DNA from: DASUAS01 sp963819475
GTDB taxonomy: Bacteria; Actinomycetota; Acidimicrobiia; IMCC26256; DASPTH01
Length of the DNA stretch: 64,000 nt
Reading direction: 5' to 3'
Assembly (NCBI GenBank): GCA_963819475.1
Contig: CAWFWE010000004.1
Coordinates: 1,302,001 to 1,366,000 of the forward strand
The notes below the pieces were generated by a model. That model saw only the letters and a program-made list of their open reading frames with translations. It was not told where the DNA came from and made no database searches. Positions 1-8,924 of the stretch are shown piece by piece. Position 1 is the stretch's first letter. Each line of letters begins with the position of its first letter. Position numbers and translations under genes: made by a program.

Positions 1-1
1 C

Positions 2-911
2 CGCGTCAACCACATGGGCGAGAACCTGCTTGCGCCGACGCTCATCGCTTACGGCACCACCGGGCAGCAGGAGCGCTTCCTGCCCGGCATCCGGCGCGGC
101 GACGAGCGGTGGTGCCAGGGGTACAGCGAGCCCAACGCGGGCTCCGACCTCGCCAACGTCGCTACCCGCGCCCGCCTCGAGGGCGACGAGTGGCTCGTGA
201 ACGGTCAGAAGGTGTGGACGTCGCTCGCGCACGTCTCACACTGGTGCTTCGTCGTCGCCCGTACCGATCCCGACTCGACGCGTCACCACGGGCTCTCGTT
301 CCTCCTCGTGCCCATGGACCAGCCCGGGGTCGAGGTGCGGCCGATCGTGCAGATCACCGGCGGGGGCGAGTTCAACGAGGTGTTCTTCGACGACGCGCGG
401 ACCGAAGCCGGTCTCGTCGTCGGTGACGTGAACGACGGCTGGCGCATCGCGATGGGACTGCTCGGCTTCGAGCGCGGCGTGTCGACGCTCGCGCAGCAAG
501 TCGGGTTCGAGCGCGAGCTCGAGCACGTGCTCTCGCTCGCGCGCGCAGGGCCGCGCCGACGAGCCGCCGCTGCGCCAGCGCCTGGTGGAGGCGTGGATCG
601 GGTTGCGCCTCATGAAGTGGAACGCCATGCGCAGCATGGCCGCGAAGGGCGTGCCGGGACCGGAGGCGTCGATCTCGAAGCTGTTCTGGGGCTCCTGGCA
701 CCGCGACCTCGGCAATCTCATGATCGACGTCCTCGGGCCCGGCGGTCTCGTCACCGAGGGTGCGGGAAGTGACGGGCTCCCGTACGAGCTCACGCTCGAG
801 CAGAAGCTGTTCCTGTTCAGCCGCTCCGACACGATCTACGGCGGTTCCAACGAGATCCAGCGCAACGTGCTCGGCGAGCGGGTGCTCGGCCTCCCGCGGG
901 ACCCGCGCTGA
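2..911 (+). pseudogene. acyl-CoA dehydrogenase, C-terminal part, frameshifted, 5' end outside window
   Basis: FAD-dependent acyl-CoA dehydrogenase that would oxidise an acyl-CoA to the 2-enoyl-CoA. The open frame runs in from the window edge. It shows the family features EPNAGSDLA and VWTSLAH in the first part and the terminal signature YGGSNEIQRNVLGERVLGLPR in the second. The two parts lie in different frames: frame 2 is coherent to about 541 and frame 3 from about 546. One extra base or a lost dinucleotide in the gcgcgcgc run near 537-546 explains this, and both flanks are perfectly conserved in style, so a sequencing indel is as likely as a true mutation. The gene lies upstream of the metallopeptidase on the same strand. 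Confidence 0.85.
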
Positions 912-947
912 GGATGAACCGGCCGCGGATCGGGTAGGCGGACCGCC

Positions 948-1823
948 GTGAAGTTCCGGACCCGGGGGGCGCTCGACACCAGCCAGGTGTCGGACCGGCG
1001 CGGTACGGGCGGTGGGTTGGGCGGCATCGGCGTCGGCCGCGGGGTCGCGTACGGCGGTGGGGGGATCGCCGGAGTGATCCTCGTGCTCGTCCTCCTGCTC
1101 GCGAACGGGTTGGGCAACGGTGGCGGGGGGTCGGGCTCGAACGCGTTCGACGGCGCCGGCGAGCTGTCGACCAATTGCCAGACTGGTGCGGACGCCAACC
1201 AGCGCACGGACTGCCTGGTCACCGCGGTCGTGAACTCGGTGCAGGAGTACTGGTCGGGCGCGGTACAGGGCTACACGCCGGCGCAGACCGTGCTCTTCGA
1301 CGGCCAGGTGTCGACCGGGTGTGGCGTGGCCGACTCCTCGGTCGGGCCGTTCTACTGCCCCGGCGACGGGCAGGTGTACCTCGATCTCGGCTTCTACGAC
1401 GAGCTGCGGACCCGGTTCGGTGCGCAGGGCGGTCGGTTCGCGGAGGCGTACGTCCTCGCGCACGAGTACGGCCATCACGTGCAGAACGTGCTGGGCACGA
1501 ACGAACGGGTGGGTGACGACCGCGAGGGACCGAAGTCGGCGTCAGTGCGGCTGGAGCTGCAGGCCGACTGCTACGCCGGCGTGTGGGCGGCGCACGCCGT
1601 CGACACCGCGCTGATCGCCGAAGTCACCCCGGCCGACATCGCGGACGGGCTCGACGCGGCGGCCGCGGTGGGCGACGACCGCATCCAGCGGGCGGCCACC
1701 GGATCCGTCGACCGCGAGTCGTGGACCCACGGGTCGTCGAAGCAACGCCAGCGCTGGTTCTCGACTGGATACGACACCGGGGACCCGAACGAGTGCGACA
1801 CATTCGCCTCGGGAGCGCTCTGA
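948..1823 (+). CDS. neutral zinc metallopeptidase (KPN_02809/YpfJ type), membrane anchored
   Basis: Putative membrane-bound zinc metallopeptidase of 291 residues. A short basic, Gly-rich cytoplasmic N-terminus precedes one membrane span at about residues 38-54 (a run of I/V/L). An extracytoplasmic domain follows, carrying the zinc-binding HEYGHH motif at about 172-177 and a downstream LQADCYAG block, both typical of this family (PF04228). Cysteine pairs in the exported part suggest disulfides. The start is the GTG 37 bases after the acyl-CoA dehydrogenase stop; no earlier start fits. The substrate is unknown for the family. The gene is unrelated in function to its neighbours as far as can be seen. 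Confidence 0.9.
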   Translation: MKFRTRGALDTSQVSDRRGTGGGLGGIGVGRGVAYGGGGIAGVILVLVLLLANGLGNGGGGSGSNAFDGAGELSTNCQTGADANQRTDCLVTAVVNSVQEYWSGAVQGYTPAQTVLFDGQVSTGCGVADSSVGPFYCPGDGQVYLDLGFYDELRTRFGAQGGRFAEAYVLAHEYGHHVQNVLGTNERVGDDREGPKSASVRLELQADCYAGVWAAHAVDTALIAEVTPADIADGLDAAAAVGDDRIQRAATGSVDRESWTHGSSKQRQRWFSTGYDTGDPNECDTFASGAL

Positions 1824-1839
1824 GTCGTAGCGTCGGTGC

Positions 1840-3028
1840 ATGGGAGCTGAGGTCGGGGGACACGTCGAGCCGGGGTTCGAGGGAGTGCGCGACGCGTTCG
1901 CGAACAACTTCGCGGAGCACGGCGAGGTCGGTGCCACGTACGCGTTCTACGTCGAGGGCAGGCGGGTCGTCGACCTCTGGGGTGGGGAGCGCCCGGACCG
2001 CGGCGTGCCGTACGACGGCGACACGTTGCAGATCGTGTTCTCGTCGACCAAGGGCGCGGCGGCCGCGTGCGCGCACCTGCTCGCGCAACGCGGCCAGCTC
2101 GACCTGGACGCTCCGGTCGTCACGTACTGGCCCGAGTTCGGACAGGCCGGGAAGGACCACATCCCGGTCCGCTGGTTGCTCAGTCATCAGGCGGGACTGC
2201 CCACGATCGACGCCCAGCTGTCGCGCGAGGAGGCGCTGGCGTGGGAGCCGGTGATCCACACGCTCGAGGTGCAGAAGCCCTACTGGGAGCCCGGCACCGC
2301 GCACGGCTACCACGCCCTGACCTACGGCTACCTCGTCGGTGAGATCGTGCGCCGCGTCGACGGGCGCACGATCGGCACGTTCTTCCACGAGGAGTTCGCC
2401 GAGCCGCTGGGGCTGGACTTCTGGATCGGTCTCCCCGAGGAGTACGAGCCAGCGCGTGGCGCCGATGATCCCGATGGGCGCGGGCGACGGAGCCAGCCTC
2501 GAGGACCTGCTCGGAGCGGATTCGCTGATGGTGCGCGCGCTGAACCTCAACGGTGCGCTCGCCGGCGATCTGGCGTCCAACGCGAACCAGCGCGACTTCC
2601 GCGCCGCCGAGCTCCCGGCGGCGAACGGCGTCGCCAACGCCCGTTCGTTGGCGCGCCTGTACGCGGCGCTGATCGGCGGTGTCGACGGCGGACCGCCCGA
2701 TGCGATGCTCGACGCCGAGCAGATCGGCGTCGCCCGCGCCCTGCAGACGTCCGGCCTGGACCAGGTGCTCTCGCTCCCCGGTTTCGACGTCGAGTCGACG
2801 ATCGCGCTCGGGTTCTGGGCGGCGTCACCGTTCGCTCCGATGGGCGGGCGGCACGCGTTCGGGCACTACGGCGCCGGCGGGTCGGTCGGCTTCGCCGATC
2901 CCGAGCATCGCATCGCCGGTGGTTACGTGATGAGCAAGATGGACATGGGCGTCTCGGGCGACCCACGTTCGGGTGCGCTCATCCGGGCCAGCTACGAAGC
3001 AGCCGGCGCGACGATCGCGCACGGGTGA
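1840..3028 (+). pseudogene. serine beta-lactamase-fold hydrolase / EstB-type esterase, frameshifted
   Basis: Class C beta-lactamase-like serine hydrolase, in this family usually an esterase. The nucleophile motif SSTK is at residues 68-71 and the second-motif region GYHALTYGY follows. The C-terminal half has the usual GHYGAGGS-type third motif. The frame changes by +1 at about 2451. Reading out the single a at 2451 restores EEYEP-RVAPMIPMG, and total length then is about 396 residues, normal for the family. The start ATG lies 16 bases after the peptidase stop. Whether the indel is real or a sequencing error cannot be told from the sequence alone. Confidence 0.85.
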
Positions 3029-3104
3029 CCCGCCCCGGCCCCGCCTCATCCCGAACCGGCGTCGTACGTGGTCGCATGCGGACCACCCACCACACCGGAA
3101 TGGT

Positions 3105-3905
3105 CTAGCGGCGCTGGAAGTTGGGAGTGCGCTTCTCGGCGAAGGCCTTCGGGCCCTCCTTGGCGTCCTCGCTCGCGAACACGGCCTGGCCGTACTCGAA
3201 CTCGTGCGCGAGCGCCTCCTGTTCGGTCATGCCGTCGGTCTCGCGCAGCGTGCGCAGGATCGCCTCGACCGCCAGCGGCCCGTTGTTGTTGATCTGCTCG
3301 GCGATCTCCTTCGCCTTCGTGAGCGCCTCGCCGTCGGGCACGACGTGGCCGATCAGCCCGATGCGTGCCGCCTCGGCGGCGGGCAGGTGCTTGGCGGTGA
3401 GCAGGATCTCCGCCGCGTGCGTGTAGGGGATCTGCCGGCGGAGCCGGACCGCCGATCCCGCCATCGGGTACAGAGACCACCGCGCCTCGCTCACGCCGAA
3501 GCGCGCCGACTCGCCGGCGACGCGGATGTCGGTGCCCTGCAGCAGCTCGGTGCCACCGGCGATGGCGACGCCCTCGACCGCGGCGATCAGCGGCTTCGAC
3601 GGCTGATAGTGGCGCAGCAGTCCCTTGTAGGGGAGGTCGGAGTCCTCGGCCATCCGCGCCTGCACGTCGATCTCGCGGTCGGTGTCGTCGGCGTCGCCGG
3701 CCATGGCGCGCAGGTCGGCGCCGGAGCAGAAGTTGCCCTCCGCCCCGGTGAGGATGATCGACCGGATGTCGTCGTCGGCGCACGCCTCGACCATCGCGTC
3801 GTACATCCGCACGAGCATCGCTCCCGTGAGCACGTTGAAGCGCTGGGGACGGTTCATGGTGATGACCATCGTGTGACCGTCACGTTCGACGAGTGCGTCG
3901 GGCAT
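3105..3905 (-). CDS. enoyl-CoA hydratase/isomerase (crotonase) family protein
   Basis: Crotonase-fold enzyme of 266 residues acting on an acyl-CoA thioester in the cytoplasm. The oxyanion-hole blocks NFCSGADLRAM and AIAGGTELLQGTDIRVA are present, as is the C-terminal FAEKRTPNFQRR ending common in this subgroup. The ATG at 3905 is chosen because aagggggag lies just upstream; the open frame extends 75 bases further but has no better site. It is divergent from the nitronate monooxygenase gene, and the shared 103-bp region holds a 16-bp palindrome. The catalytic pair and substrate are not assigned. Confidence 0.88.
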   Translation of the reverse strand: MPDALVERDGHTMVITMNRPQRFNVLTGAMLVRMYDAMVEACADDDIRSIILTGAEGNFCSGADLRAMAGDADDTDREIDVQARMAEDSDLPYKGLLRHYQPSKPLIAAVEGVAIAGGTELLQGTDIRVAGESARFGVSEARWSLYPMAGSAVRLRRQIPYTHAAEILLTAKHLPAAEAARIGLIGHVVPDGEALTKAKEIAEQINNNGPLAVEAILRTLRETDGMTEQEALAHEFEYGQAVFASEDAKEGPKAFAEKRTPNFQRR

Positions 3906-3963
3906 CGGACGTGCTCCCCCTTGCCAGGATTCGTGGACGGGCGTACTCTGCCATACGAATACA

Positions 3964-3979
3964 TGCTTGCGCGCAAGCA
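3964..3979. promoter_or_regulatory. 16-bp perfect palindrome, candidate operator
   Basis: The sequence tgcttgcgcgcaagca is a perfect palindrome in the middle of the intergenic region between the divergent crotonase (start 3905) and nitronate monooxygenase (start 4009) genes. Its position suits a repressor site controlling both genes. A candidate regulator is the MarR protein encoded at 5127-5621, which is translationally coupled to the monooxygenase. This is inference from position and symmetry only. Confidence 0.5.
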
Positions 3980-4008
3980 ACTACTTCCCCCGAGGCCGGA
4001 GGCCCGCC

Positions 4009-5130
4009 GTGCGCACACCCATCTGTGACCGACTCGGGATCGAGCTCCCGATCTTCGCCTTCTCGCACTGCCGCGACGTGGTGGCCGCGGTGAGCAAGGC
4101 CGGGGGCTACGGGGTGCTCGGCGCCCTCGCCTACAGCCCCGACCAGCTCGAGATCGAGCTCACCTGGATCGACGAGCACGTCGACGGCATGCCCTACGGC
4201 GTCGACTTCGCCATGCCCGCCAAGTACGTGGGCAAGGGCGGTGGCGCGGAGGCGAGCCTCGGCCATCTCCACGAGCTGATCCCGCCCGAGCACCAGGCGT
4301 TCGTCGAAGAGCTGCTCGCCGAGCACGGTGTGCCGCCGCTACCCGAGGAGGTCGAGGTCGGCGTGGTGAAGGCGGCGGGCCTGGGCGTCGACGAGGAGGG
4401 TCCGGGGCAGGTGGAGGTCGCGCTGTCGCACCCGGTGTCGATGGTCGTGAACGCGCTCGGGCCGCCGCCGCCCTATGTCGTCGCGCAGGCGCACGAGCGC
4501 GAGATCCTCGTCGGCGGACTGGTCGGCAACCGCCAGCACGCGGAACGGCAGGTCGCGCAGGGCACCGACGTCATCGTCGCCCAGGGCACCGAGGCCGGTG
4601 GCCACTGCGGTGACGTGTCGACCATGGTGCTCGTGCCCGAAGTGGTCGACGCGGTTGGGCCCGACGTGCCGGTGCTCGCGGCCGGCGGGATCGGCCGGGG
4701 TCGCCAGATGACGGCCGCGCTCGCATTGGGCGCGCAAGGTGTCTGGACCGGTTCGATCTGGCTCACCGTCGCCGAGGCCGACACGAACCCGATTGCGTTG
4801 GAGAACCTGCTCGCGGCCAACTCGCGCGGCACGGTGCGCTCACGGTCGATGACGGGCAAGCCGGCGCGGCAGCTACGCACCGCGTGGACGGATGCGTGGG
4901 AGCGCGACGACACCCCCGAGCCGCTCCCGATGCCGCTCCAGGGAATCGTCTTCGCCGAGGCGGCACGCCGGGTCAGCCGCGCCCAGAACAAGGCGCTGAC
5001 CGGATTCCCGGTGGGCCAGATCGTCGGGAGCATGAATTCCGTCCGGCCCGTCCGCGACGTCATCTTCGACATGGTCGAGGAATGGGTCGAGACCACCCAG
5101 CGGCTCGACACGCTCATCGACGCGGAGTGA
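4009..5130 (+). CDS. NAD(P)H-dependent nitronate monooxygenase family flavoprotein
   Basis: FMN-binding TIM-barrel enzyme of 373 residues resembling nitronate monooxygenases (formerly 2-nitropropane dioxygenases). Family marks are the N-terminal ICDRLGIELPIF, the FMN-binding QGTEAGGHCGD block near residue 195 and the phosphate-binding VLAAGGIGRGRQ near 223. The GTG at 4009 is preferred because it begins just before the conserved RTPICDRL and follows cggagg. An upstream TTG at 3967 would add residues unlike the family and would use part of the palindrome. The stop overlaps the MarR start (GTGA), so both are probably one operon. Nitronate is the textbook substrate, but many relatives act elsewhere. 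Confidence 0.88.
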   Translation: MRTPICDRLGIELPIFAFSHCRDVVAAVSKAGGYGVLGALAYSPDQLEIELTWIDEHVDGMPYGVDFAMPAKYVGKGGGAEASLGHLHELIPPEHQAFVEELLAEHGVPPLPEEVEVGVVKAAGLGVDEEGPGQVEVALSHPVSMVVNALGPPPPYVVAQAHEREILVGGLVGNRQHAERQVAQGTDVIVAQGTEAGGHCGDVSTMVLVPEVVDAVGPDVPVLAAGGIGRGRQMTAALALGAQGVWTGSIWLTVAEADTNPIALENLLAANSRGTVRSRSMTGKPARQLRTAWTDAWERDDTPEPLPMPLQGIVFAEAARRVSRAQNKALTGFPVGQIVGSMNSVRPVRDVIFDMVEEWVETTQRLDTLIDAE

Positions 5131-5621
5131 GCGCGGCCGCGGCGCCCGATCCCGATCTCGAGCGGATCCACGAGTTCACCTCGCTCGTGATCGCGAGCAC
5201 GCGCAGCTCGCGCCAGCGCGAGCGGCTCCAGCTCGCACTCGGGCTCGGCGTGTCGGAGACGAACCTCGGCGCGCTGCGGCTGATCGAACGCCACGGGCCG
5301 ATTGCGGTCACCGAGGTGGCGCGCCGGTTGGAGATCGACCTCTCGAACGCGAGCCGCCAGGTGCGCGCGCTCGAAGAGCAGGGTCTCGTCGCACGCAGCG
5401 TGGATCCGGACAACCGGCGCGTCGCCCGGCTCGCGATCACCGCCGCCGGCAGGCGCGTGCTCGCGAAGGTGCGGGCGGTCGCGTTGAACGACTACGCGGT
5501 CGCGCTCGAGGACTGGTCGGCCGCCGACCACGCGCAGCTCGCCGACCTCCTCGACCGCTTCCGCGTCGCGCTGCTCGCGGCGGAGACCGACGAGTCGGGA
5601 TGGTCCGTCGGCAAAAGCTGA
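5127..5621 (+). CDS. MarR family transcriptional regulator
   Basis: Winged-helix DNA-binding repressor of 164 residues. The central region (about residues 45-110) has the MarR winged helix: GALRLIERHGPIAVTEVARR, a recognition helix LSNASRQVRALEEQGLV, and the wing DPDNRRVARLAIT. The GTG start overlaps the stop of the upstream monooxygenase by four bases, so translation is coupled. It most likely senses a substrate of that enzyme and may bind the palindrome at 3964-3979. The adjacent TetR gene is convergent. Confidence 0.88.
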   Translation: MSAAAAPDPDLERIHEFTSLVIASTRSSRQRERLQLALGLGVSETNLGALRLIERHGPIAVTEVARRLEIDLSNASRQVRALEEQGLVARSVDPDNRRVARLAITAAGRRVLAKVRAVALNDYAVALEDWSAADHAQLADLLDRFRVALLAAETDESGWSVGKS

Positions 5622-5628
5622 GGCGGAG

Positions 5629-6270
5629 CTACTGCCGGCGCGACACGGGCGCGGTGAGCAGCCCCGTCGCCATGTCGATCAGGTTCGCCATCCACTCGTC
5701 CTCGGCCAACAGGCCGCGACCGTCCTCGTCGTCGATGATGCGAGCCCGCTCGGCCACTTGGAGGAGCACGAGGTCGAGCGACGCGACCGCGCGCTCGCGC
5801 ACGATGCGCTCGGGGAGGTCGGGGAGGGCCTCGTGGATGAGCTCGGCCTGCACCCGCACGCTGGCGAGCGACGGCGCTTCCGTGCCCTCGAGCAGGTGCT
5901 CGCGCAGCGGGAGGCGGATCACGAACTGGAACACGAACCGGATGTAGTCCCGGCCGTCGGGCGTCGCGAGCCACGCGCAGCTGCGGCGCACGAGGCCCTC
6001 GACCACCTCGCGGATGTCGTGCGGCCCGGACCGGAGCTCCTCCTCGATGGCCGCGTGCTCCGCGTCGCTCAGTCGATAGCGGTCGACGATGGCCTGCAGC
6101 AGCTCGGGACGCCCACCGAAGTGGTAGTGCAACGCCGACGCGTTGCGCTGCCCGGCGGCCTCGTTGATGTCGCGCAACGGGACGTCGAGCCCCTGGCGCG
6201 CGAAGAGGTGCAGTGCGGCGCGCAACAGCTTGTCGCGCGTGGTCTCGGCGTCGGTGGCGACCTGCTGCAT
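5629..6270 (-). CDS. TetR family transcriptional regulator
   Basis: Repressor of 213 residues with a TetR N-terminal helix-turn-helix at about residues 10-57 (the TRDKLLRAALHLFARQG start and the ALHYHFGGRPELLQAI end are diagnostic) and a helical ligand-binding C-terminus. The ATG at 6270 is preferred over the in-frame ATG at 6297, because the stretch between them is the inverted repeat gttaat-N8-attaac, better read as its operator. It is divergent from the amidohydrolase gene at 6315, the probable target together with itself. Confidence 0.88.
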   Translation of the reverse strand: MQQVATDAETTRDKLLRAALHLFARQGLDVPLRDINEAAGQRNASALHYHFGGRPELLQAIVDRYRLSDAEHAAIEEELRSGPHDIREVVEGLVRRSCAWLATPDGRDYIRFVFQFVIRLPLREHLLEGTEAPSLASVRVQAELIHEALPDLPERIVRERAVASLDLVLLQVAERARIIDDEDGRGLLAEDEWMANLIDMATGLLTAPVSRRQ

Positions 6271-6274
6271 CAGT

Positions 6275-6294
6275 GTTAATCTACAGCCATTAAC
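6275..6294. promoter_or_regulatory. inverted repeat gttaat-N8-attaac, probable TetR operator
   Basis: Perfect 6-bp half-sites separated by 8 bases lie between the divergent TetR gene and the amidohydrolase gene. AT-rich half-sites stand out in this GC-rich DNA. Size, symmetry and placement fit an autoregulated TetR site that would also control the operon beginning at 6315. Confidence 0.6.
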
Positions 6295-6314
6295 CACGTA
6301 CTCGGGGGAAGCGC

Positions 6315-7643
6315 ATGCCGAAGGGCTATCTCATCATCTCCGCCGACTGCCACGCGGGGCCCGACTCACCGAAGTACCGCGAGTACCTCGACCCGCAGTA
6401 CCGCGACCGCTTCGACGGCGAGCTCGCCGAGCGCGACGCGCTCATGCAGCAGATGCGCCGCGAGCGCTTCGGGACCGACGCCGACGTCTTCGCCGGCAGC
6501 GAGGAGTTCCAGGAGGAGTGGTTCGGTGAAGACGAGGACGGCAACAGCCTGCACGAGGTCGGACTGCGCGGCGGCTGGGACGCGAAGAAGCGCGACGAGG
6601 AGCTGTCGGCCGACGGCGTGACGGGCGAGGTGGTCTTCCCCGGTCCCGACGCAGTGACCGGGAAGATGGGCGCACCGTTCGGTGCCGGCTTCGCCATCGA
6701 CGCGACCGCCGATCCGGAGCTGGTGCTCGCCGGCGCACGTGCGTACAACCGCTGGGCTGCCGAGCTCTGCGCGGAGAGCCCGCAGCGCCGCGCTGGTCTG
6801 ATCGTGGCGCCGATCCTCGGCGACATCGACGGCGCGCTCGCCGAGATCACCCGCGCGCACGGCGAGGGTTTGTGGGGCGGCGTGATCATCCCCGCCCAGT
6901 GGGGCAAGTATCCGTCGTACACGAACTACCGGTACGACCCGGTCTGGGAGCTGTGTGAGTCGCTGAGGCTGCCGGTGCACACGCATTCGGGTCCGGCCGC
7001 CCACGACGACTACGGCGCGGTGCCCGGTGTGCTCGGGCTCTACGCGACCGAGACGGTGTGGTGGACGTCGCGTCCGATGTGGTTCATGTTGTGGTCGGGG
7101 GTGTTCGAGCGCTTCCCCGGCCTCAAGATGGCGGTCACCGAGTCGGGTTCGTACTGGGCGCCCGACCTGCTCTGGCGCATGGATTCCCTGATCCTGAAGG
7201 ACCAGGGTTCGCGCAAGCTCAACGACAGCGTGATGGGCATGCTCACGATGAAGCCGAGCGAGTACTTCGACCGCAATTGCGGGCTCGGCTCGTCGAACAC
7301 GCGGCGGCGGGAGCTCGCGCGGCGCTACGAGATCGGTGTCGGCAACATCATGTGGGGGAACGACTTCCCGCACCCCGAGGGCACGTGGCCGTACACGAAG
7401 AAGATCTTGCGCGAGGCGTTCTGGGACATCCCCGTCGACGAGACCGAGCGCATCCTCGGGTTGAACGCGGCCGAGTTCTACGGCTTCGACGTCGACGTGC
7501 TCCAGCCGATCGCGGACGAGATCGGTCCGACGCCGGAGGAGCTCGGGCAGACCGACGAGCAGGCGTTCCACAAGTGGGACGACCTTCGCGCCGCCGGGCG
7601 CCATTGGCTCACCGGCAAGGAAGCGGTGCCGGTCGCGCCCTGA
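6315..7643 (+). CDS. amidohydrolase family (amidohydrolase_2) metal-dependent hydrolase
   Basis: TIM-barrel metal-dependent hydrolase or decarboxylase of 442 residues. The N-terminal SADCHAG (Asp11, His13) gives the usual first metal ligands. A further histidine region reads PVHTHSG, and the late motif GNDFPHPEGTWP holds the conserved aspartate of the family (PF04909). The reaction is unknown; relatives include ACMSD-type decarboxylases and hydrolases found in aromatic and terpenoid catabolism. It is the first gene after the TetR operator and is followed one base later by an SDR gene, so the two form an operon and probably act on the same compound. Confidence 0.87.
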   Translation: MPKGYLIISADCHAGPDSPKYREYLDPQYRDRFDGELAERDALMQQMRRERFGTDADVFAGSEEFQEEWFGEDEDGNSLHEVGLRGGWDAKKRDEELSADGVTGEVVFPGPDAVTGKMGAPFGAGFAIDATADPELVLAGARAYNRWAAELCAESPQRRAGLIVAPILGDIDGALAEITRAHGEGLWGGVIIPAQWGKYPSYTNYRYDPVWELCESLRLPVHTHSGPAAHDDYGAVPGVLGLYATETVWWTSRPMWFMLWSGVFERFPGLKMAVTESGSYWAPDLLWRMDSLILKDQGSRKLNDSVMGMLTMKPSEYFDRNCGLGSSNTRRRELARRYEIGVGNIMWGNDFPHPEGTWPYTKKILREAFWDIPVDETERILGLNAAEFYGFDVDVLQPIADEIGPTPEELGQTDEQAFHKWDDLRAAGRHWLTGKEAVPVAP

Positions 7644-7644
7644 C

Positions 7645-8406
7645 ATGCCACTCCGAGAGCAGGCGCTCGAGGGCAGAGTCGCGATCGTCACCGGTGGCGG
7701 GCGCGGGATCGGACGGGGCATCGCGCTCGCGCTCGCCAAGCAGGGCGCGCGCATCGCCATCCTCGAGCGCGATGCCGACACCGCGTCGCGCACCGTCGAC
7801 GAGATCGAGTCGCTCGGTGCGGATGCGATCGCGCATGCGGGAAGCGTCCGCGAGCGATCGGACTGCGAGGCGATCGTCGCGGCCGCGGTCGAGCAGTTCG
7901 GTGGCGTCGACGTGCTGGTGAACAACGCACAGCAGGTGCCGACCGGGCCGCTCGACGAGTGCACCGACGAGGACATGTACACCGCGTGGGAGTCCGGCGC
8001 GCTCGCGGCGTTCCGGCTCATGCAGCTGTGCCATCCGGTCATGAAGGCCCGCGGCGGCGGCGCCATCGTCAACCTGGGTTCGGGTGCGGGGACCGAAGGC
8101 CTCGCCGGGTTGGGCGCCTACGCGGTGGCGAAAGAAGGCATCCGGGCGCTCACGAAGGTGGCGATGCTGGAGTGGGGGGCCGACAACATCCGGGTCAACA
8201 CGATCTGCCCGTGGGCCCGCAGCGACCACTGGGACGGCTTGGCCGATCGGCAGCGCGCGGCACGCTTGGCCCACAACCCGCTCCGACGGATCGGTGATCC
8301 CGAGGCTGACATCGGTGCGGTCGTGGTGTTCCTCGCCGGCGACGCCGGGTCGTACGTCACCGGGCAGACGATCCACGTCGACGGCGGGAACATGGCGTTC
8401 CGCTGA
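7645..8406 (+). CDS. short-chain dehydrogenase/reductase
   Basis: Classical SDR oxidoreductase of 253 residues. The cofactor motif TGGGRGIG is at 16-23, the NNAQ structural motif near 93, and the catalytic YAVAK (Tyr159, Lys163) is present, with GSGAG before it in the serine region. The C-terminus YVTGQTIHVDGG is family typical. It starts one base after the amidohydrolase stop. It probably oxidises or reduces an alcohol or ketone in the same pathway; the substrate is not predictable from sequence. Confidence 0.9.
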   Translation: MPLREQALEGRVAIVTGGGRGIGRGIALALAKQGARIAILERDADTASRTVDEIESLGADAIAHAGSVRERSDCEAIVAAAVEQFGGVDVLVNNAQQVPTGPLDECTDEDMYTAWESGALAAFRLMQLCHPVMKARGGGAIVNLGSGAGTEGLAGLGAYAVAKEGIRALTKVAMLEWGADNIRVNTICPWARSDHWDGLADRQRAARLAHNPLRRIGDPEADIGAVVVFLAGDAGSYVTGQTIHVDGGNMAFR

Positions 8407-8442
8407 GCCGGCGCATCGCCGTCCCGCCCCGTCGTACAGACT

Positions 8443-8476
8443 CCGGGTGGCCGAGAATCTCATCGGCCCCACCCGG
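8443..8476. other. hairpin ahead of the VOC gene
   Basis: Arms ccgggtggccga and tcggccccacccgg pair with a 2-base bulge around an 8-base loop. The element lies between the SDR stop and the VOC start and has no T-tract, so it may be an operon-ending hairpin or a processing site. Confidence 0.45.
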
Positions 8477-8504
8477 GGGACGGTGCTGCACAGGAGGTAG
8501 GCCC

Positions 8505-8888
8505 GTGGACTGGAAGCTCGAATTGGTGGCGGTGCCGGTGTCGGACGTGGACCGGGCCAAGGCGTTCTACAGCGAGCAGGTCGGGTTCCACCTCGATCAC
8601 GACCACACCGTGACCGAGAACCTGCGTTTCGTGCAGCTCACCCCACCCGGCTCGGGGTGCTCCATCGCGATCGGGGAGGGGATCGTGGACACGCCACCGG
8701 GATCGCTGGCCGGGTTGCAGCTCGTCGTCGAGGACGCTCGGGCCGCCCGGGCGGAGCTGGTGGCCCGCGGGGTCGAAGCCACCGAGGTGGAGGACCTGCC
8801 CTGGGGTTCGTTCACCTACTTCCGCGACCCGGACGGCAACCGCTGGTCGGTGCAGGGACTCGACCGTCGCGAGGTGGCAGGGCCATGA
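8505..8888 (+). CDS. VOC (glyoxalase/bleomycin-resistance/dioxygenase) superfamily protein
   Basis: Small protein of 127 residues with the paired beta-alpha-beta-beta-beta fold of the vicinal oxygen chelate superfamily. It begins VAVPVSDVDRAKAFYSEQVGF and ends with FTYFRDPDGNRW, both standard for the family. The GTG start is preceded by a perfect aggagg at good spacing. The metal-ligand set is not obvious, so it could be an isomerase, lyase or binding protein. It is followed by an SRPBCC-like gene on the same strand. Confidence 0.87.
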   Translation: MDWKLELVAVPVSDVDRAKAFYSEQVGFHLDHDHTVTENLRFVQLTPPGSGCSIAIGEGIVDTPPGSLAGLQLVVEDARAARAELVARGVEATEVEDLPWGSFTYFRDPDGNRWSVQGLDRREVAGP

Positions 8889-8924
8889 TCTGCATCGACA
8901 CCTTCGCTTCCCGAGGAGACCACG

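Noticed and set aside
6366..8072. Long minus-strand open frame opposite the amidohydrolase and SDR
   Set aside because: It is antisense to two well-supported enzymes and has no domain or composition of a real protein; long antisense frames are common at this GC content.
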